From a virus: a DNA stretch of 52,820 bases. The stretch covers positions 1 through 52,820 of IMG/VR virus record IMGVR_UViG_3300025101_000034; one strand, written 5' to 3'. The notes under the pieces are model-generated. The model searched no databases and was not told the DNA's origin. It worked only from the letters and a program-made list of their open reading frames with translations. The stretch's first letter is position 1, and each line of letters starts with the position of its first letter. A program made the translations under genes and the position numbers. This document shows, one piece after another, positions 18,186-27,684 of the stretch.

Positions 18186-18363
18186 CATGACAAACGTACA
18201 AGTATTTATTAGTGCTAAACCTGATAGTGAAAGTGAACCTCTACCAATAGCTATCGTAAGCTATGATGATGATACACAAACTTTTTGGAAACAAGATAGT
18301 GATAGGAGTGTTTTAGATAGTCATACAAAAGCTATACTAGACAGTTTCTTTAACGGAGTATAA
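18178..18363 (+). CDS. small fibre-linked hypothetical protein
   Basis: A 61-residue acidic protein (MTNVQVFISAKPDSESEPLP near the start). It overlaps the fibre stop codon by 8 bp and is preceded by AGAGGAG inside the fibre gene, so translation is probably coupled to the fibre. Fibre assembly chaperones often sit here, but no such family is recognisable. Confidence 0.65.
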   Translation: MANMTNVQVFISAKPDSESEPLPIAIVSYDDDTQTFWKQDSDRSVLDSHTKAILDSFFNGV

Positions 18364-18364
18364 T

Positions 18365-19108
18365 ATGCCAACAGCAGGAGCAATAAGTGCAGCAGGACAA
18401 CAGAAATCTTTTTCTGATTTACAGACTAAGTTTGGTGGTTCTAATCCTATAACTCTAGGCGAGTATGGTGATTTAATTGGTTATTCATCTGGTCAAATAG
18501 ATATAGATGACTATGCAGGTAAATCAGGAGTTATTTGGGGAAGTGTGCCATCACAAGGTGGTAATGCAATGTTCCAAACTTCTTCTTCTTCAAATGTAAC
18601 TGCTTTAGCTATTGCTCAAATTGGTTTTGCTTTTCAACCTGCTGATAAAAGAATTAGAATAAAAATAGGTAAAGGTTCTCACACATCACCTGTTAGTTTT
18701 AACTTTAGTAGTATACTAATGACTTATGTAAATGAACCTGCAACTGTTCAAGTAAAATTAACATGGACTGCTGTAACTACTGGTAACGGTACTTTTACAA
18801 ATGGGTCAGGCTCTTTTACAAGTGGTACTTATCTTACTATTGCAGAACAAAGCTCATCTTCTGATAGTGGTACTTTTTCAGCTTGTACATGGTCAGTTTC
18901 AAAAAGCTCATCACAGTTTCTTGGAAGTGCCTCTTTAGATGCAGGTGGATTTACAAGTGGGGTAGCTCTCAATATAAAATGTAGAGCTTTAGATTCTAGT
19001 GGTAACGTTATTGCAGAGCAAACATCAAGTCAAGATTTAGACCAACCTATATTCCTTCAAGCTACAAGAAGTGGTGGTGGCTTCGGAGGTGGAGGCTTTG
19101 AGCCTTAA
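18365..19108 (+). CDS. probable accessory tail/fibre protein
   Basis: A 247-residue protein that opens PTAGAISAAGQQKSFSDLQT and continues as a Ser/Thr/Gly-rich beta pattern, ending in a glycine-rich tail (GGGFGGGGFEP). The style is that of small virion fibre or tail proteins of marine phages. It sits between the fibre and the collagen-modifying enzyme. Function is inferred from composition and place. Confidence 0.6.
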   Translation: MPTAGAISAAGQQKSFSDLQTKFGGSNPITLGEYGDLIGYSSGQIDIDDYAGKSGVIWGSVPSQGGNAMFQTSSSSNVTALAIAQIGFAFQPADKRIRIKIGKGSHTSPVSFNFSSILMTYVNEPATVQVKLTWTAVTTGNGTFTNGSGSFTSGTYLTIAEQSSSSDSGTFSACTWSVSKSSSQFLGSASLDAGGFTSGVALNIKCRALDSSGNVIAEQTSSQDLDQPIFLQATRSGGGFGGGGFEP

Positions 19109-19132
19109 TAATAGGTATGTTACAATCTCTAT

Positions 19133-20968
19133 ATGAAGAAATTAGTAATAAGTTTAAAACGAAGAACAGATAGAAAAAAACAATTTTATAAAAATAATTT
19201 AAATAATTATAAATTTATAGAAGCAATAGATTATAAAAGACTTGATAACTTTATAGTCGATGAAGAGTTTAGAGACCCTTTTAGAAATAGACAAGTCTTA
19301 AGAAGCGAAGTAGCATGTTTCTTATCTCATAAAAAAGCATGGTCAACATGTTTAGATTTAAATGAACCTGTTATTATCTTAGAAGATGATGCAGTAATAA
19401 ATGAACATTGGGATGAAGATTACTACCAAGAGCTAATAAATAAATACGATTTTATATACTTACAGAAAAACGAGAACGAACCTGATAAAGTTATAAGTAT
19501 AGACGATAAATTGGAGATACCTTCTTATCCTTATAATTTAACAGGCTACATAATTAAACCGTCAACAGCAAAGATTTTAATAGACAATATAGATAAAATT
19601 ATTCCTGCTGATGAATATGTACCTAAATTAATAAAGGAGAAAGTTTTGAATAACGTAGTTTCATTAAAGAAAGATTCTTGTAATCAAATATCAAGAGAAG
19701 ATAGTCCAAGTGATATTGAAGTTCCAGTAGGTGTAGCTAGAAACTTTAAAGTACATCCTATTACTGTAGGAACAGATAGGAAGAAATGTACTAAATTATT
19801 TACAAGTTCTAGAAGTTGTGGAATAGATGTAGTAAACATTGGTAACAATGTAGAATGGCAAGGGACTGACATGGTTGGCCCTGGTGGTGGACATAAGGTA
19901 AACCTGTTAAGAGAATATATACAGGATTTACCAGGAGATGATGTCATTTTATTTACAGATGCATACGATGTTTTTTATGCTGATAATTTAGAAACTATTA
20001 CCGAAAGATACTTAGGATTTAATTGCAAAGTTTTATTCTCAGCAGAACAACATTGTTGGCCTGATGCAGATATAGAGCATGAGTTTCCTGAAGCTCCAAC
20101 TAAATATAGATTTTTAAATAGTGGGACTTTTATAGGTAGAGTAAAAGAATTAAAAAGAATGTTATCTACAGATTGGATAACTAATGATGCAGACGACCAG
20201 CTATATTATCAAAAGTTATTTTTAAGTGGCGAGTTTGATATACAACTAGACTATGAAGGTTATATATTCCAAACACATGAAGCAGCAGTAACAGTAAGTG
20301 ATGGTCAGATATACAATCCTTTAACTAATTGTTGTGCATGTATTTATCATGGTAATGGTGGCGAGTTAACTAAACAAAAGTTTGAGCAACTCTATAATAG
20401 ATTTATGCCAGCTACTAATGATTTATTCTTTTGGTCAGGTGCAGATTACGAAATTTTAGATGACGACATATTGCTTGTTGATTTTATGACACAAGACCAA
20501 TGTGAAAGAATGATTGAGATAGCTGACAATCATGGAGGATGGGGTTCATTAGAATATGATAAGTTCCCAGCTCAAGAAATAAGATTAAAAGAATTAGGTT
20601 TGTGGGATGAATTAAAAACCCAATGGGAAAACAACATAGTTCCAATCATAGAAAGTTATTGGAAGCCTATGGAAATGTATGGACTTAGAGATGCATTTGT
20701 AATGAGATACTCAGTAGATACACAAAAAGAGTTACCTTTACATACTGATGCTAGTTTAGTTACAGGAAGTATAAAACTAAACGATGACTATGAAGGTGCT
20801 GACTTAGTTTATCCTAGACAAAACTTTAGTAACAAAGATATACCTGTAGGAAAATGTATATTATTTCCTGGAATGGTAACACATGGTCATGCATGTCAAC
20901 CATTAAAGAAAGGAGTGAAGTACAGTTTTACTATATGGACAAACAGATACCCTGGGGATGGTATGTAA
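19133..20968 (+). CDS. three-domain collagen lysine hydroxylase / glycosyltransferase
   Basis: A 611-residue fusion. Residues 1-180 match GT25 glycosyltransferases (start KKLVISLKRRTDRK, SHKKAW, LEDDA at 83-87), the family that includes collagen hydroxylysine galactosyltransferases. Residues 205-430 match the PLOD/LH3 glycosyltransferase domain: FTDAYDVFY (274-282), FLNSGTFIG (327-335), DDQLYYQKLFL (354-364), IYHGNGG (404-410). Residues 440-611 form a 2-oxoglutarate/Fe(II) dioxygenase like lysyl hydroxylase: iron ligands H537, D539 and H586, and co-substrate base K596 ten residues after the last His, where LH3 has Arg. Probable role: hydroxylate and glycosylate fibre lysines. No ribosome binding site is evident, and its first 120 bases are only about 17% G+C, suggesting transfer. 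The domains are clear; the substrate is inferred. Confidence 0.88.
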   Translation: MKKLVISLKRRTDRKKQFYKNNLNNYKFIEAIDYKRLDNFIVDEEFRDPFRNRQVLRSEVACFLSHKKAWSTCLDLNEPVIILEDDAVINEHWDEDYYQELINKYDFIYLQKNENEPDKVISIDDKLEIPSYPYNLTGYIIKPSTAKILIDNIDKIIPADEYVPKLIKEKVLNNVVSLKKDSCNQISREDSPSDIEVPVGVARNFKVHPITVGTDRKKCTKLFTSSRSCGIDVVNIGNNVEWQGTDMVGPGGGHKVNLLREYIQDLPGDDVILFTDAYDVFYADNLETITERYLGFNCKVLFSAEQHCWPDADIEHEFPEAPTKYRFLNSGTFIGRVKELKRMLSTDWITNDADDQLYYQKLFLSGEFDIQLDYEGYIFQTHEAAVTVSDGQIYNPLTNCCACIYHGNGGELTKQKFEQLYNRFMPATNDLFFWSGADYEILDDDILLVDFMTQDQCERMIEIADNHGGWGSLEYDKFPAQEIRLKELGLWDELKTQWENNIVPIIESYWKPMEMYGLRDAFVMRYSVDTQKELPLHTDASLVTGSIKLNDDYEGADLVYPRQNFSNKDIPVGKCILFPGMVTHGHACQPLKKGVKYSFTIWTNRYPGDGM

Positions 20969-21208
20969 ATGGAAGATATGCATTTTTTTTGGAACGTAGT
21001 ATTAACTCTGATTGTAGCTCCTGTAATTTTTGCAATACGTAAAAATGAATCAGAAGCTAAAAGAATAGATATATTATTAAATAAGACTAGAGAAGAGATA
21101 GCAAAAGACTACGTTACTAAACAAGAGGTAAAAGCAGATATGAACATACTAATGGAAAGAGTAGAAAAACTACATGAGAAAGTAGATAAATTATTTGAGG
21201 TGAAATAA
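20969..21208 (+). CDS. membrane-anchored coiled-coil protein
   Basis: A 79-residue protein with one N-terminal membrane segment (WNVVLTLIVAPVIFAI, about residues 8-23) and a coiled coil to the end (MNILMERVEKLHEKVDKLFE). The layout resembles small phage holin-like or Rz-like proteins. It starts at the base after the previous stop codon and overlaps the next ATG by one base. Confidence 0.65.
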   Translation: MEDMHFFWNVVLTLIVAPVIFAIRKNESEAKRIDILLNKTREEIAKDYVTKQEVKADMNILMERVEKLHEKVDKLFEVK

Positions 21209-23718
21209 TGGCAAAGAAAAAGTCAAACAGAAAAAGAGCCAAACAAAAAAGACAAGACTATAGAGTTGGTGGAAACGTATTTAATCCAAACAGGATAGAT
21301 AGTCCTATGCCTGCTAAAAAACCAGTTAGTAGGCCTGATAGGCCAATATCTATTGGAAGAACACCAAGTCCAAGACCAGAGCCTGAGCCTATTGCAAAGG
21401 TTGGAAGACCTGTACCACCTCCAATACAACAACCTAAACCTAGTCCTAAACCTACACCTCAACCTAGGACTCAACCTAGACCTAGACCTACACCTCAACC
21501 TCAACCTTCCGTACCTATATCTACTGGCCCAGGATTTACAACTGGCACAGACCCAGATATTGCAAAAGACTACGGAGACTTTGGTGGTCTATTTAATCCT
21601 GGTGGCGAATCAGATGCTGCTAGAAGAGATAGAGGTGGAAGTAGAGATGATGGTGGTAGAGATGATGATAGAGAAGCACCTCCAGGTGGTAAATACTCAA
21701 TAGTAAGAAATGGTTTCATATATGTATGGAATGGCTATACCTACGTAAACACAGGTAATAGAGCTGGAGGAGACGAAGGTGGTGGTGACGAAGGTGGTGG
21801 CGACAACGGTGGTAGCGATGAAGGTGGTGGCGACAACGGTGGTGGCGATGAAGGTGGTGGTAATGAACCAGACCCAGACCCACTAGAAACTATGACCGAT
21901 GCTCAAAGACAAGCAGCATTTGAAGAAGAAAGAAGAATAAGAAATATTAGAGAAGGAAGAACATCTCAAGAGATAGCTTCAGGTAATATACCAGCAGGTA
22001 CTGTACCAGTTCCTACAGTTATGGGAATAGGTAGAGAAGGTACAGAAGCTGATACTGTTGTTGCTCCTGATGCAAGTCAAGTAGGTACATCTACTATAGA
22101 CCAAACACCAGAAGAAACAATTAGTCAGGTAGAAGAAGTAGCACAAATAGACCCAGCTAGAGAGGTTACAACTACAACAACACCTACAGCGACAATAGAA
22201 CAAGCTGCACAAGCAAGAGCTGCTCAACAAGATAAAGAAGAACTTAGACTAGCAGAAGCTGCTGACGTAGCTGATGTTACTCCAGTTGAAGATGTTGATG
22301 TTGTTATTGAACCAGGAGCTGTAGCTAAGGTTGTTACAGGAACATTAAGTCCTGGAGCAAAAGCAAGGATTGTAGAAAATACTGGTACTAATTTAGCCAG
22401 AGTTACTAGAGCTAAAAAACAATTAGCTAATGCTGGATTAGAAGAAGGAGCTATACAAGAGTTAGGTAAAGACCCTGAAACTCTTGAAGCCAAGCTTACA
22501 GATTTTACAGAAGAAGAAAGAGGTATCATAGAAGGATTACCTGAAGAAGCTTTAGTATCTAATCAACTTGAAAGTCTATTAACTGGTATAGAAGAAGGAG
22601 AGATTCCAACATGGGCTAGACCTGCTGTTGCATCTGTTGAAGCTATGTTAGCTAAAAGAGGATTAGAAGCATCTTCAATAGCTAGAGATTCATTAGCTAA
22701 TACTATTATCCAAGCATCTTTACCTTTAGCTCAAGCAAATGCTCAAGCTATTCAAGCTAGTGTAGCTCAACAAAAAAATATAGAAGCTGCTGTATCTGAA
22801 GCTAATGCACAGAGAGAACAACAAACTGTATTAAAAAATGCAGAGAATGTATTTAAATTAGATATGGCTAATATGGCTGCTGAACAGCAAACTGAGTTAG
22901 CTAATAGTAAGTTTTTACAAACAGTTACTTTAACAGAAGCAAATCAAGAGCAACAAGCAGCAGTAGTAAATGCAACTAATATTGCAAGAGCTGATTTAGC
23001 TGAGGCTGACTTTTATCAGAAAGCACAAATAGATAATGCAAAGAATTTCTTAGCTACTGATATGGCTAATTTAAATAACAGACAACAATCAAATGTTGTT
23101 AAAGCTCAGTATGAGCAACAAAGACTACTAAGTAATCAAGCAGCACAAAATGCTATGGGTCAGTTTAATGCTACAAACGACAGACAAGCTCAACAGTTTA
23201 TGGCACAGATTGAAACACAGATTAGACAATACAATGCAGGCTACATAAATGCTACAAATCAATTCAATGTTCAATCTCAGAATGCTGCTGAAGCTAGAGA
23301 TGCTCAAAGAATAACAGATGTTAACAAAGCTAATGCTGCGATTATGAATCAAGTAGAACAGTTTAATGAACAATTAAATTACAACAGACAACAATGGAAT
23401 GCTGCTAATGAACAAGCAGTTATTAATTCTAATATAGACTGGAGAAGAAGAGCAAATACTGCTGATACTGCTGCACAAAATGCAGTTAATCAACAAAATG
23501 CTCAGAATGCTTTTGGGTTGACTCAAGCTGCACAATCTTTCTTATGGCAAGAATTAAGAGACCAAGCTGATTATGATTTCAGATGGGCTACTGATACAGC
23601 TAATAGAAAAGTGCAAGCTATGATGTCTGCTGCAACTGCTGAAGGCGATGCTGCAAAGAATTGGGGTACTAATTTTAGAAATGCATCATCTACAATCAAC
23701 AGTTTATTTGGAAGTTAA
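21208..23718 (+). CDS. large internal virion protein with low-complexity N-terminus
   Basis: An 836-residue protein. Residues 1-20 are strongly basic. Residues about 60-100 are Pro/Lys/Arg repeats (PKPSPKPTPQPRTQPRP), about 185-225 are Gly/Asp/Glu repeats (GGGDEGGGDNGGSDEGG), and about 430-836 form a long Ala/Gln/Asn-rich coiled coil. Such a coil is typical of ejection proteins that line or leave the head before DNA entry. The place between fibre and the other internal proteins supports this; no enzymatic domain was seen. Confidence 0.65.
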   Translation: MAKKKSNRKRAKQKRQDYRVGGNVFNPNRIDSPMPAKKPVSRPDRPISIGRTPSPRPEPEPIAKVGRPVPPPIQQPKPSPKPTPQPRTQPRPRPTPQPQPSVPISTGPGFTTGTDPDIAKDYGDFGGLFNPGGESDAARRDRGGSRDDGGRDDDREAPPGGKYSIVRNGFIYVWNGYTYVNTGNRAGGDEGGGDEGGGDNGGSDEGGGDNGGGDEGGGNEPDPDPLETMTDAQRQAAFEEERRIRNIREGRTSQEIASGNIPAGTVPVPTVMGIGREGTEADTVVAPDASQVGTSTIDQTPEETISQVEEVAQIDPAREVTTTTTPTATIEQAAQARAAQQDKEELRLAEAADVADVTPVEDVDVVIEPGAVAKVVTGTLSPGAKARIVENTGTNLARVTRAKKQLANAGLEEGAIQELGKDPETLEAKLTDFTEEERGIIEGLPEEALVSNQLESLLTGIEEGEIPTWARPAVASVEAMLAKRGLEASSIARDSLANTIIQASLPLAQANAQAIQASVAQQKNIEAAVSEANAQREQQTVLKNAENVFKLDMANMAAEQQTELANSKFLQTVTLTEANQEQQAAVVNATNIARADLAEADFYQKAQIDNAKNFLATDMANLNNRQQSNVVKAQYEQQRLLSNQAAQNAMGQFNATNDRQAQQFMAQIETQIRQYNAGYINATNQFNVQSQNAAEARDAQRITDVNKANAAIMNQVEQFNEQLNYNRQQWNAANEQAVINSNIDWRRRANTADTAAQNAVNQQNAQNAFGLTQAAQSFLWQELRDQADYDFRWATDTANRKVQAMMSAATAEGDAAKNWGTNFRNASSTINSLFGS

Positions 23719-23729
23719 GGAGAAGATAA

Positions 23730-24896
23730 ATGGGATTTTTAAGTAAAGTATGGAAAGGAATTAAAAAAACTGTCAAGAAGATAGGTAAAAGAGTTAAGAA
23801 AACTTTTAAAAGTGTTATGAAAGGTATTGGCAAACTAGGGATAGTTGGTCAAATTGGTATGATGTTTTTAATGCCCTATGCGATGGGAGCTGTAGGAAGC
23901 CTGTTTGGAACGGCAGGCAAGTTAGCTAGTTGGTCTACAAAACTACTTGGGCCAAATGCAAACTTTTTCTCAAAGGTTCTAGGTAAAACTTTAGAAGCTG
24001 TTAATGTTGGTGGTACTTGGATTAAAAATGCATACACAAGTGTAAGTACAGCTATCACTAATGGTATAGATAGAGTCGGAAACTTTTTCAAAGGTAAAGG
24101 GATGACTTTAAGTGAAGGCAGAGCATCTGTTTTCTCTAAAGACTTTTCATCTTCTTTAGATACTTTACCAACTCAAGCAGGAATTAAGTCTGACCAAATT
24201 CAAGCTCAACTATCTGAGACTATTCCAAGAGCTTTGGATAAACCATTAAACTTCAATAAAGACACCTTAAGTTATGAGCTACCTACCAACACCCCAGGTG
24301 AAGTAAGAATACCTGAGTTTGGTAAAACAGGAGAGCTTACTAGAGGTATGAATATAGAATTAGATACTAATGAGTTGTTTAAAAATACTAAAGTAGGAGT
24401 AGATGCTATAGGAGATATAGCTGCTGGCTCAGATGCTTTAAGTGAACAAGCAGCTTCATTGTTATCTCCAAAAGATAGTTTCCTAGATAAGATTAATGTA
24501 TTTGATAAAGACTCTGCAATCAGAAAAGATATAGCAAAATTTGATTTGTATGATGCTGGTAAACAAAAGATAACAGATGGGTTATTAGGTGGCCTTGAAA
24601 GCCGAGCATACGAGGCTGTGGGTGTAGATATGACACCTCAATACACTTATAACAAAATTAATATACCAAACATTATGGGTATTGGTAGCTCCCCTACAAT
24701 TAGTTTAGGAGCTATAGACCAGTTTACAGCACCAAGAGGTAACTCATGGCAAGCTACAAGCATGTACTCAAGTGGTATTTTAAATGATATTTTAAATAGA
24801 GATGCTGGTCAGGACTGGAGAAATTGGATGAATGCTTTTGCTTTACAAAATACTGTTAATCCAACAGGTTCTGGAACAAATATGACAGCATACTAA
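23730..24896 (+). CDS. internal virion protein with basic amphipathic start
   Basis: A 388-residue protein whose first 30 residues are a cationic amphipathic helix (KVWKGIKKTVKKIGKRVKKT), followed by a hydrophobic segment (about 37-60, IVGQIGMMFLMPYAMGAVGS). This pairing suits a virion protein that inserts into the host membrane during DNA ejection. A strong ribosome binding site (AAGGAG) precedes it. The function is inferred. Confidence 0.65.
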   Translation: MGFLSKVWKGIKKTVKKIGKRVKKTFKSVMKGIGKLGIVGQIGMMFLMPYAMGAVGSLFGTAGKLASWSTKLLGPNANFFSKVLGKTLEAVNVGGTWIKNAYTSVSTAITNGIDRVGNFFKGKGMTLSEGRASVFSKDFSSSLDTLPTQAGIKSDQIQAQLSETIPRALDKPLNFNKDTLSYELPTNTPGEVRIPEFGKTGELTRGMNIELDTNELFKNTKVGVDAIGDIAAGSDALSEQAASLLSPKDSFLDKINVFDKDSAIRKDIAKFDLYDAGKQKITDGLLGGLESRAYEAVGVDMTPQYTYNKINIPNIMGIGSSPTISLGAIDQFTAPRGNSWQATSMYSSGILNDILNRDAGQDWRNWMNAFALQNTVNPTGSGTNMTAY

Positions 24897-24907
24897 GGAG
24901 TGAAATT

Positions 24908-25552
24908 GTGATAAAAAGACAACCAGGCGAAGAAATGAATCCAGAAGCTGTAGAAGCTTTTGCGAATAGAGGATATCCTATACCAGGTCAATCCTGGACA
25001 CAACCTGTAGAAGAAAGAAGACCTTTTGAAGGTAAGCCTGACTTTACAGATATGAGAGAAGCTTTAGAGTTTACAGCTTTAGAATTACTTGATGAAGAAA
25101 ACTATGTTCCTATTGTTCTTGCAATGGGCGATGGAGTTCCAGTCATGGACTTAGCTTTACAAATGGGCTATGTAGGTTTTAGAGAAGGTAAATGGAATCC
25201 TGATTTAATGCTGATGTTGTTAGAACCTTTTGCATATTTACTTATGGCTCTTGCTGAAAAGTCTGGAGTAACCTATAGAGTAGATTCAGATGATGCTTCA
25301 GCTCTATTAGATATGGAAGACGGAGAGGCTGACGAAGAAGAACAAATGCTAGTAGCTAAAGCTAAGAATGTAGCTGAAGTTGCTAGAAGAAAAAAAGCAA
25401 GAGAAGGAGGAGGAATACCTGAAGGTGTTTTACCTCAAGAAGTGGTAGAACAAATAGAGGCTTTACCTGAAATAGGACTATTAGATAGGCAACCAGAAGA
25501 AATGGTAGAACCTACTAATGATAGTCTATTAGCTAGAGGAGAGGAAGAATAA
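24908..25552 (+). CDS. hypothetical virion-region protein (GTG start)
   Basis: A 214-residue acidic protein starting at GTG with AAGGAG upstream. A helical middle with hydrophobic stretches (for example LMLMLLEPFAYLLMALAEK) might bind membranes or other internal proteins. No family recognised. It overlaps the next gene by one base. Confidence 0.6.
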   Translation: MIKRQPGEEMNPEAVEAFANRGYPIPGQSWTQPVEERRPFEGKPDFTDMREALEFTALELLDEENYVPIVLAMGDGVPVMDLALQMGYVGFREGKWNPDLMLMLLEPFAYLLMALAEKSGVTYRVDSDDASALLDMEDGEADEEEQMLVAKAKNVAEVARRKKAREGGGIPEGVLPQEVVEQIEALPEIGLLDRQPEEMVEPTNDSLLARGEEE

Positions 25553-27684
25553 TGGGATTATATGATGACGGTGGTGTTGAGTTTACTAAACAAGCATTTA
25601 ACGATGCAAGTGAACGAGGCATAAAACAAGCAAAAGAAGCTGAAGAAGAAGGTTACAAAAAAAGTTTAGTTAGAGGACTGCTTATAGAGCCTGCTATTGG
25701 AGGTATCTTTGGAGAAGTTAAAAGTATGTTTGATGCAAAAGGACAAGCTTTACAAGATAAAAATATACCTATGAGAACTTATCTTCAAAGTTATTTATCT
25801 AATCAAGAAGGTCAAAGACAAAGTTTAGAATACAATAAAGAAACTAATCCAAATGGTTTTATTGTAAATGGTAATGTAGATATACAGAGACTACAAAATT
25901 ACATTGCAGCAGATTTAAGAACTAGATTACAAGATGGAAGTTATGGGGGAGAGTTTACTAATTTAAATCCTGTGCAATTAGCTTCTTATTTAACTTCTGA
26001 GTCAAGAGTACAAGCAAATAAATTAAAAGGATATTATCAAACTTTATACAATGAAAGCATGGATGTTCCTGATATGGACACAATACTAACTCAGTTTGAT
26101 AAATGGAATAGTAGAGAAAACCCTAAAGATGTATTTGGTAAGATTACCAAAGGTGTAAGAAACATATTAGGTATGGAAACAGAAGAAACCATAAACTTTA
26201 AAAACCTTGAAGCCCATGAAAACTTACGTTTAACATTAGGCGAAGGGACATCAAAAGAATTAATAGACTTAAAAAATGCTGTAACTGCATACGACACAGC
26301 AGCTACAGACCAAGGCAGTAGATTTAATATTGATGGTCTAATAGAAAAAATAAGAGCTAACATAGGTAAACCACCTTCAGAGGGAGGTATTCAGGGAAAG
26401 CCTATAGAAGGTACATTCGAGATTAAGGATAGAAGTTATACAAGTGGTGGTGACGAGTTTACATTTCAAGAAGGTATATACATGAGTTTAGATGAGTTTG
26501 GTATTCCTAGATTATCTAGTGCTGGTGTGAATGAAGCTGTAAAAAGTAAGCAAGCAGACATTAAAGTACCTACTGACGGACAGGTAAAATCTGGTGAGTC
26601 AGCTATGATGTTAGTCTTAACTGATGGCTCTAATCCTGAAATGAATACACTTTATCAAAATGTAATTAAAGGTAAAGGACGAACTACAACTGACCCTCAA
26701 AATACTGTAAAAAATTATGGTGTTAAGGTTGCTTATGCAGCTAATCATATTAGACAGAAAGTAAAAGATTTTAACTTAACTATAGCAGATGGAGATATTG
26801 ATTACCTTGCAGCTATGCATGTATTAGGTCAAGTAAACGAAGGATATCGTGATTCTATATCTAAAAACCCAACACATGATAGTTCACATCAACAGTTATT
26901 AATGAATAATCCTAATACTACTCCTGATTTATTCGACTTATTGAATATAGCTAAATTAAATACTGTAGGTAGTAATGGTGAATTTACTTTAATAATGCAA
27001 ATACCTAACATAATTAGAGATGTTCGAGCTAGTAAAAAGTTTGAATATGAACAAAGTGCTAGGTTTAAAGAAATTATTACTGACCTACAAGCAAGTGTTA
27101 TAGGAGAAGGTAGAAACTTTACAGGGAGTGCTGACATAAATTTACCAGAGTATATAGCTAAGTATGAAGGTACTAATGAAGAAAAAGTTTTACAGTATGA
27201 ACTAGAAAGAATTAATCAAATAAATAGTTACTTCCCTGAAGAACTTAGATACATAGACTCTAGGTATGATGGGGTTATACAAAAGTTTGGTAGCACAGGA
27301 ACATTACCAGAAGTAATAGAAGAACCTATGGAAGTAGAAGAAGGTAATACTTCTGATGCAACAGACACAAATCCTCCTCCAGTAAGTTCAGAAGAAAACA
27401 GACAACTTAAATTTATTGCTGGTAATAAAATAAGTAAACTAGAAAAAGCTATTCAAAAAATGGAAGCAGGACAAATGACTGCTTATAATAGTCAAGCATT
27501 TAGAAACTATGTAAAAGAACAGACAGACGGTGGTACATTATTTGGTAAAAATAAAATATCTAAAGAACGTGAACTATCTTTAATGAAACAGTATCTTCAA
27601 AGTCTATTAGACGACCCTGATAATTACAAAGGGACTAGACAACCTATGTCAGAGGAATTAAAAGCTGAGATAGGAGTAAACTAA
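25552..27684 (+). CDS. internal virion protein (gp15-like position)
   Basis: A 710-residue, mostly helical protein in the position of T7 gp15, before the very large lysozyme-bearing protein. The start KQAFNDASERGIKQAKEAEE and the long charged helices fit an internal core/ejection protein. No catalytic motif was recognised. The next gene begins at the base after its stop codon with GTG. Confidence 0.65.
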   Translation: MGLYDDGGVEFTKQAFNDASERGIKQAKEAEEEGYKKSLVRGLLIEPAIGGIFGEVKSMFDAKGQALQDKNIPMRTYLQSYLSNQEGQRQSLEYNKETNPNGFIVNGNVDIQRLQNYIAADLRTRLQDGSYGGEFTNLNPVQLASYLTSESRVQANKLKGYYQTLYNESMDVPDMDTILTQFDKWNSRENPKDVFGKITKGVRNILGMETEETINFKNLEAHENLRLTLGEGTSKELIDLKNAVTAYDTAATDQGSRFNIDGLIEKIRANIGKPPSEGGIQGKPIEGTFEIKDRSYTSGGDEFTFQEGIYMSLDEFGIPRLSSAGVNEAVKSKQADIKVPTDGQVKSGESAMMLVLTDGSNPEMNTLYQNVIKGKGRTTTDPQNTVKNYGVKVAYAANHIRQKVKDFNLTIADGDIDYLAAMHVLGQVNEGYRDSISKNPTHDSSHQQLLMNNPNTTPDLFDLLNIAKLNTVGSNGEFTLIMQIPNIIRDVRASKKFEYEQSARFKEIITDLQASVIGEGRNFTGSADINLPEYIAKYEGTNEEKVLQYELERINQINSYFPEELRYIDSRYDGVIQKFGSTGTLPEVIEEPMEVEEGNTSDATDTNPPPVSSEENRQLKFIAGNKISKLEKAIQKMEAGQMTAYNSQAFRNYVKEQTDGGTLFGKNKISKERELSLMKQYLQSLLDDPDNYKGTRQPMSEELKAEIGVN

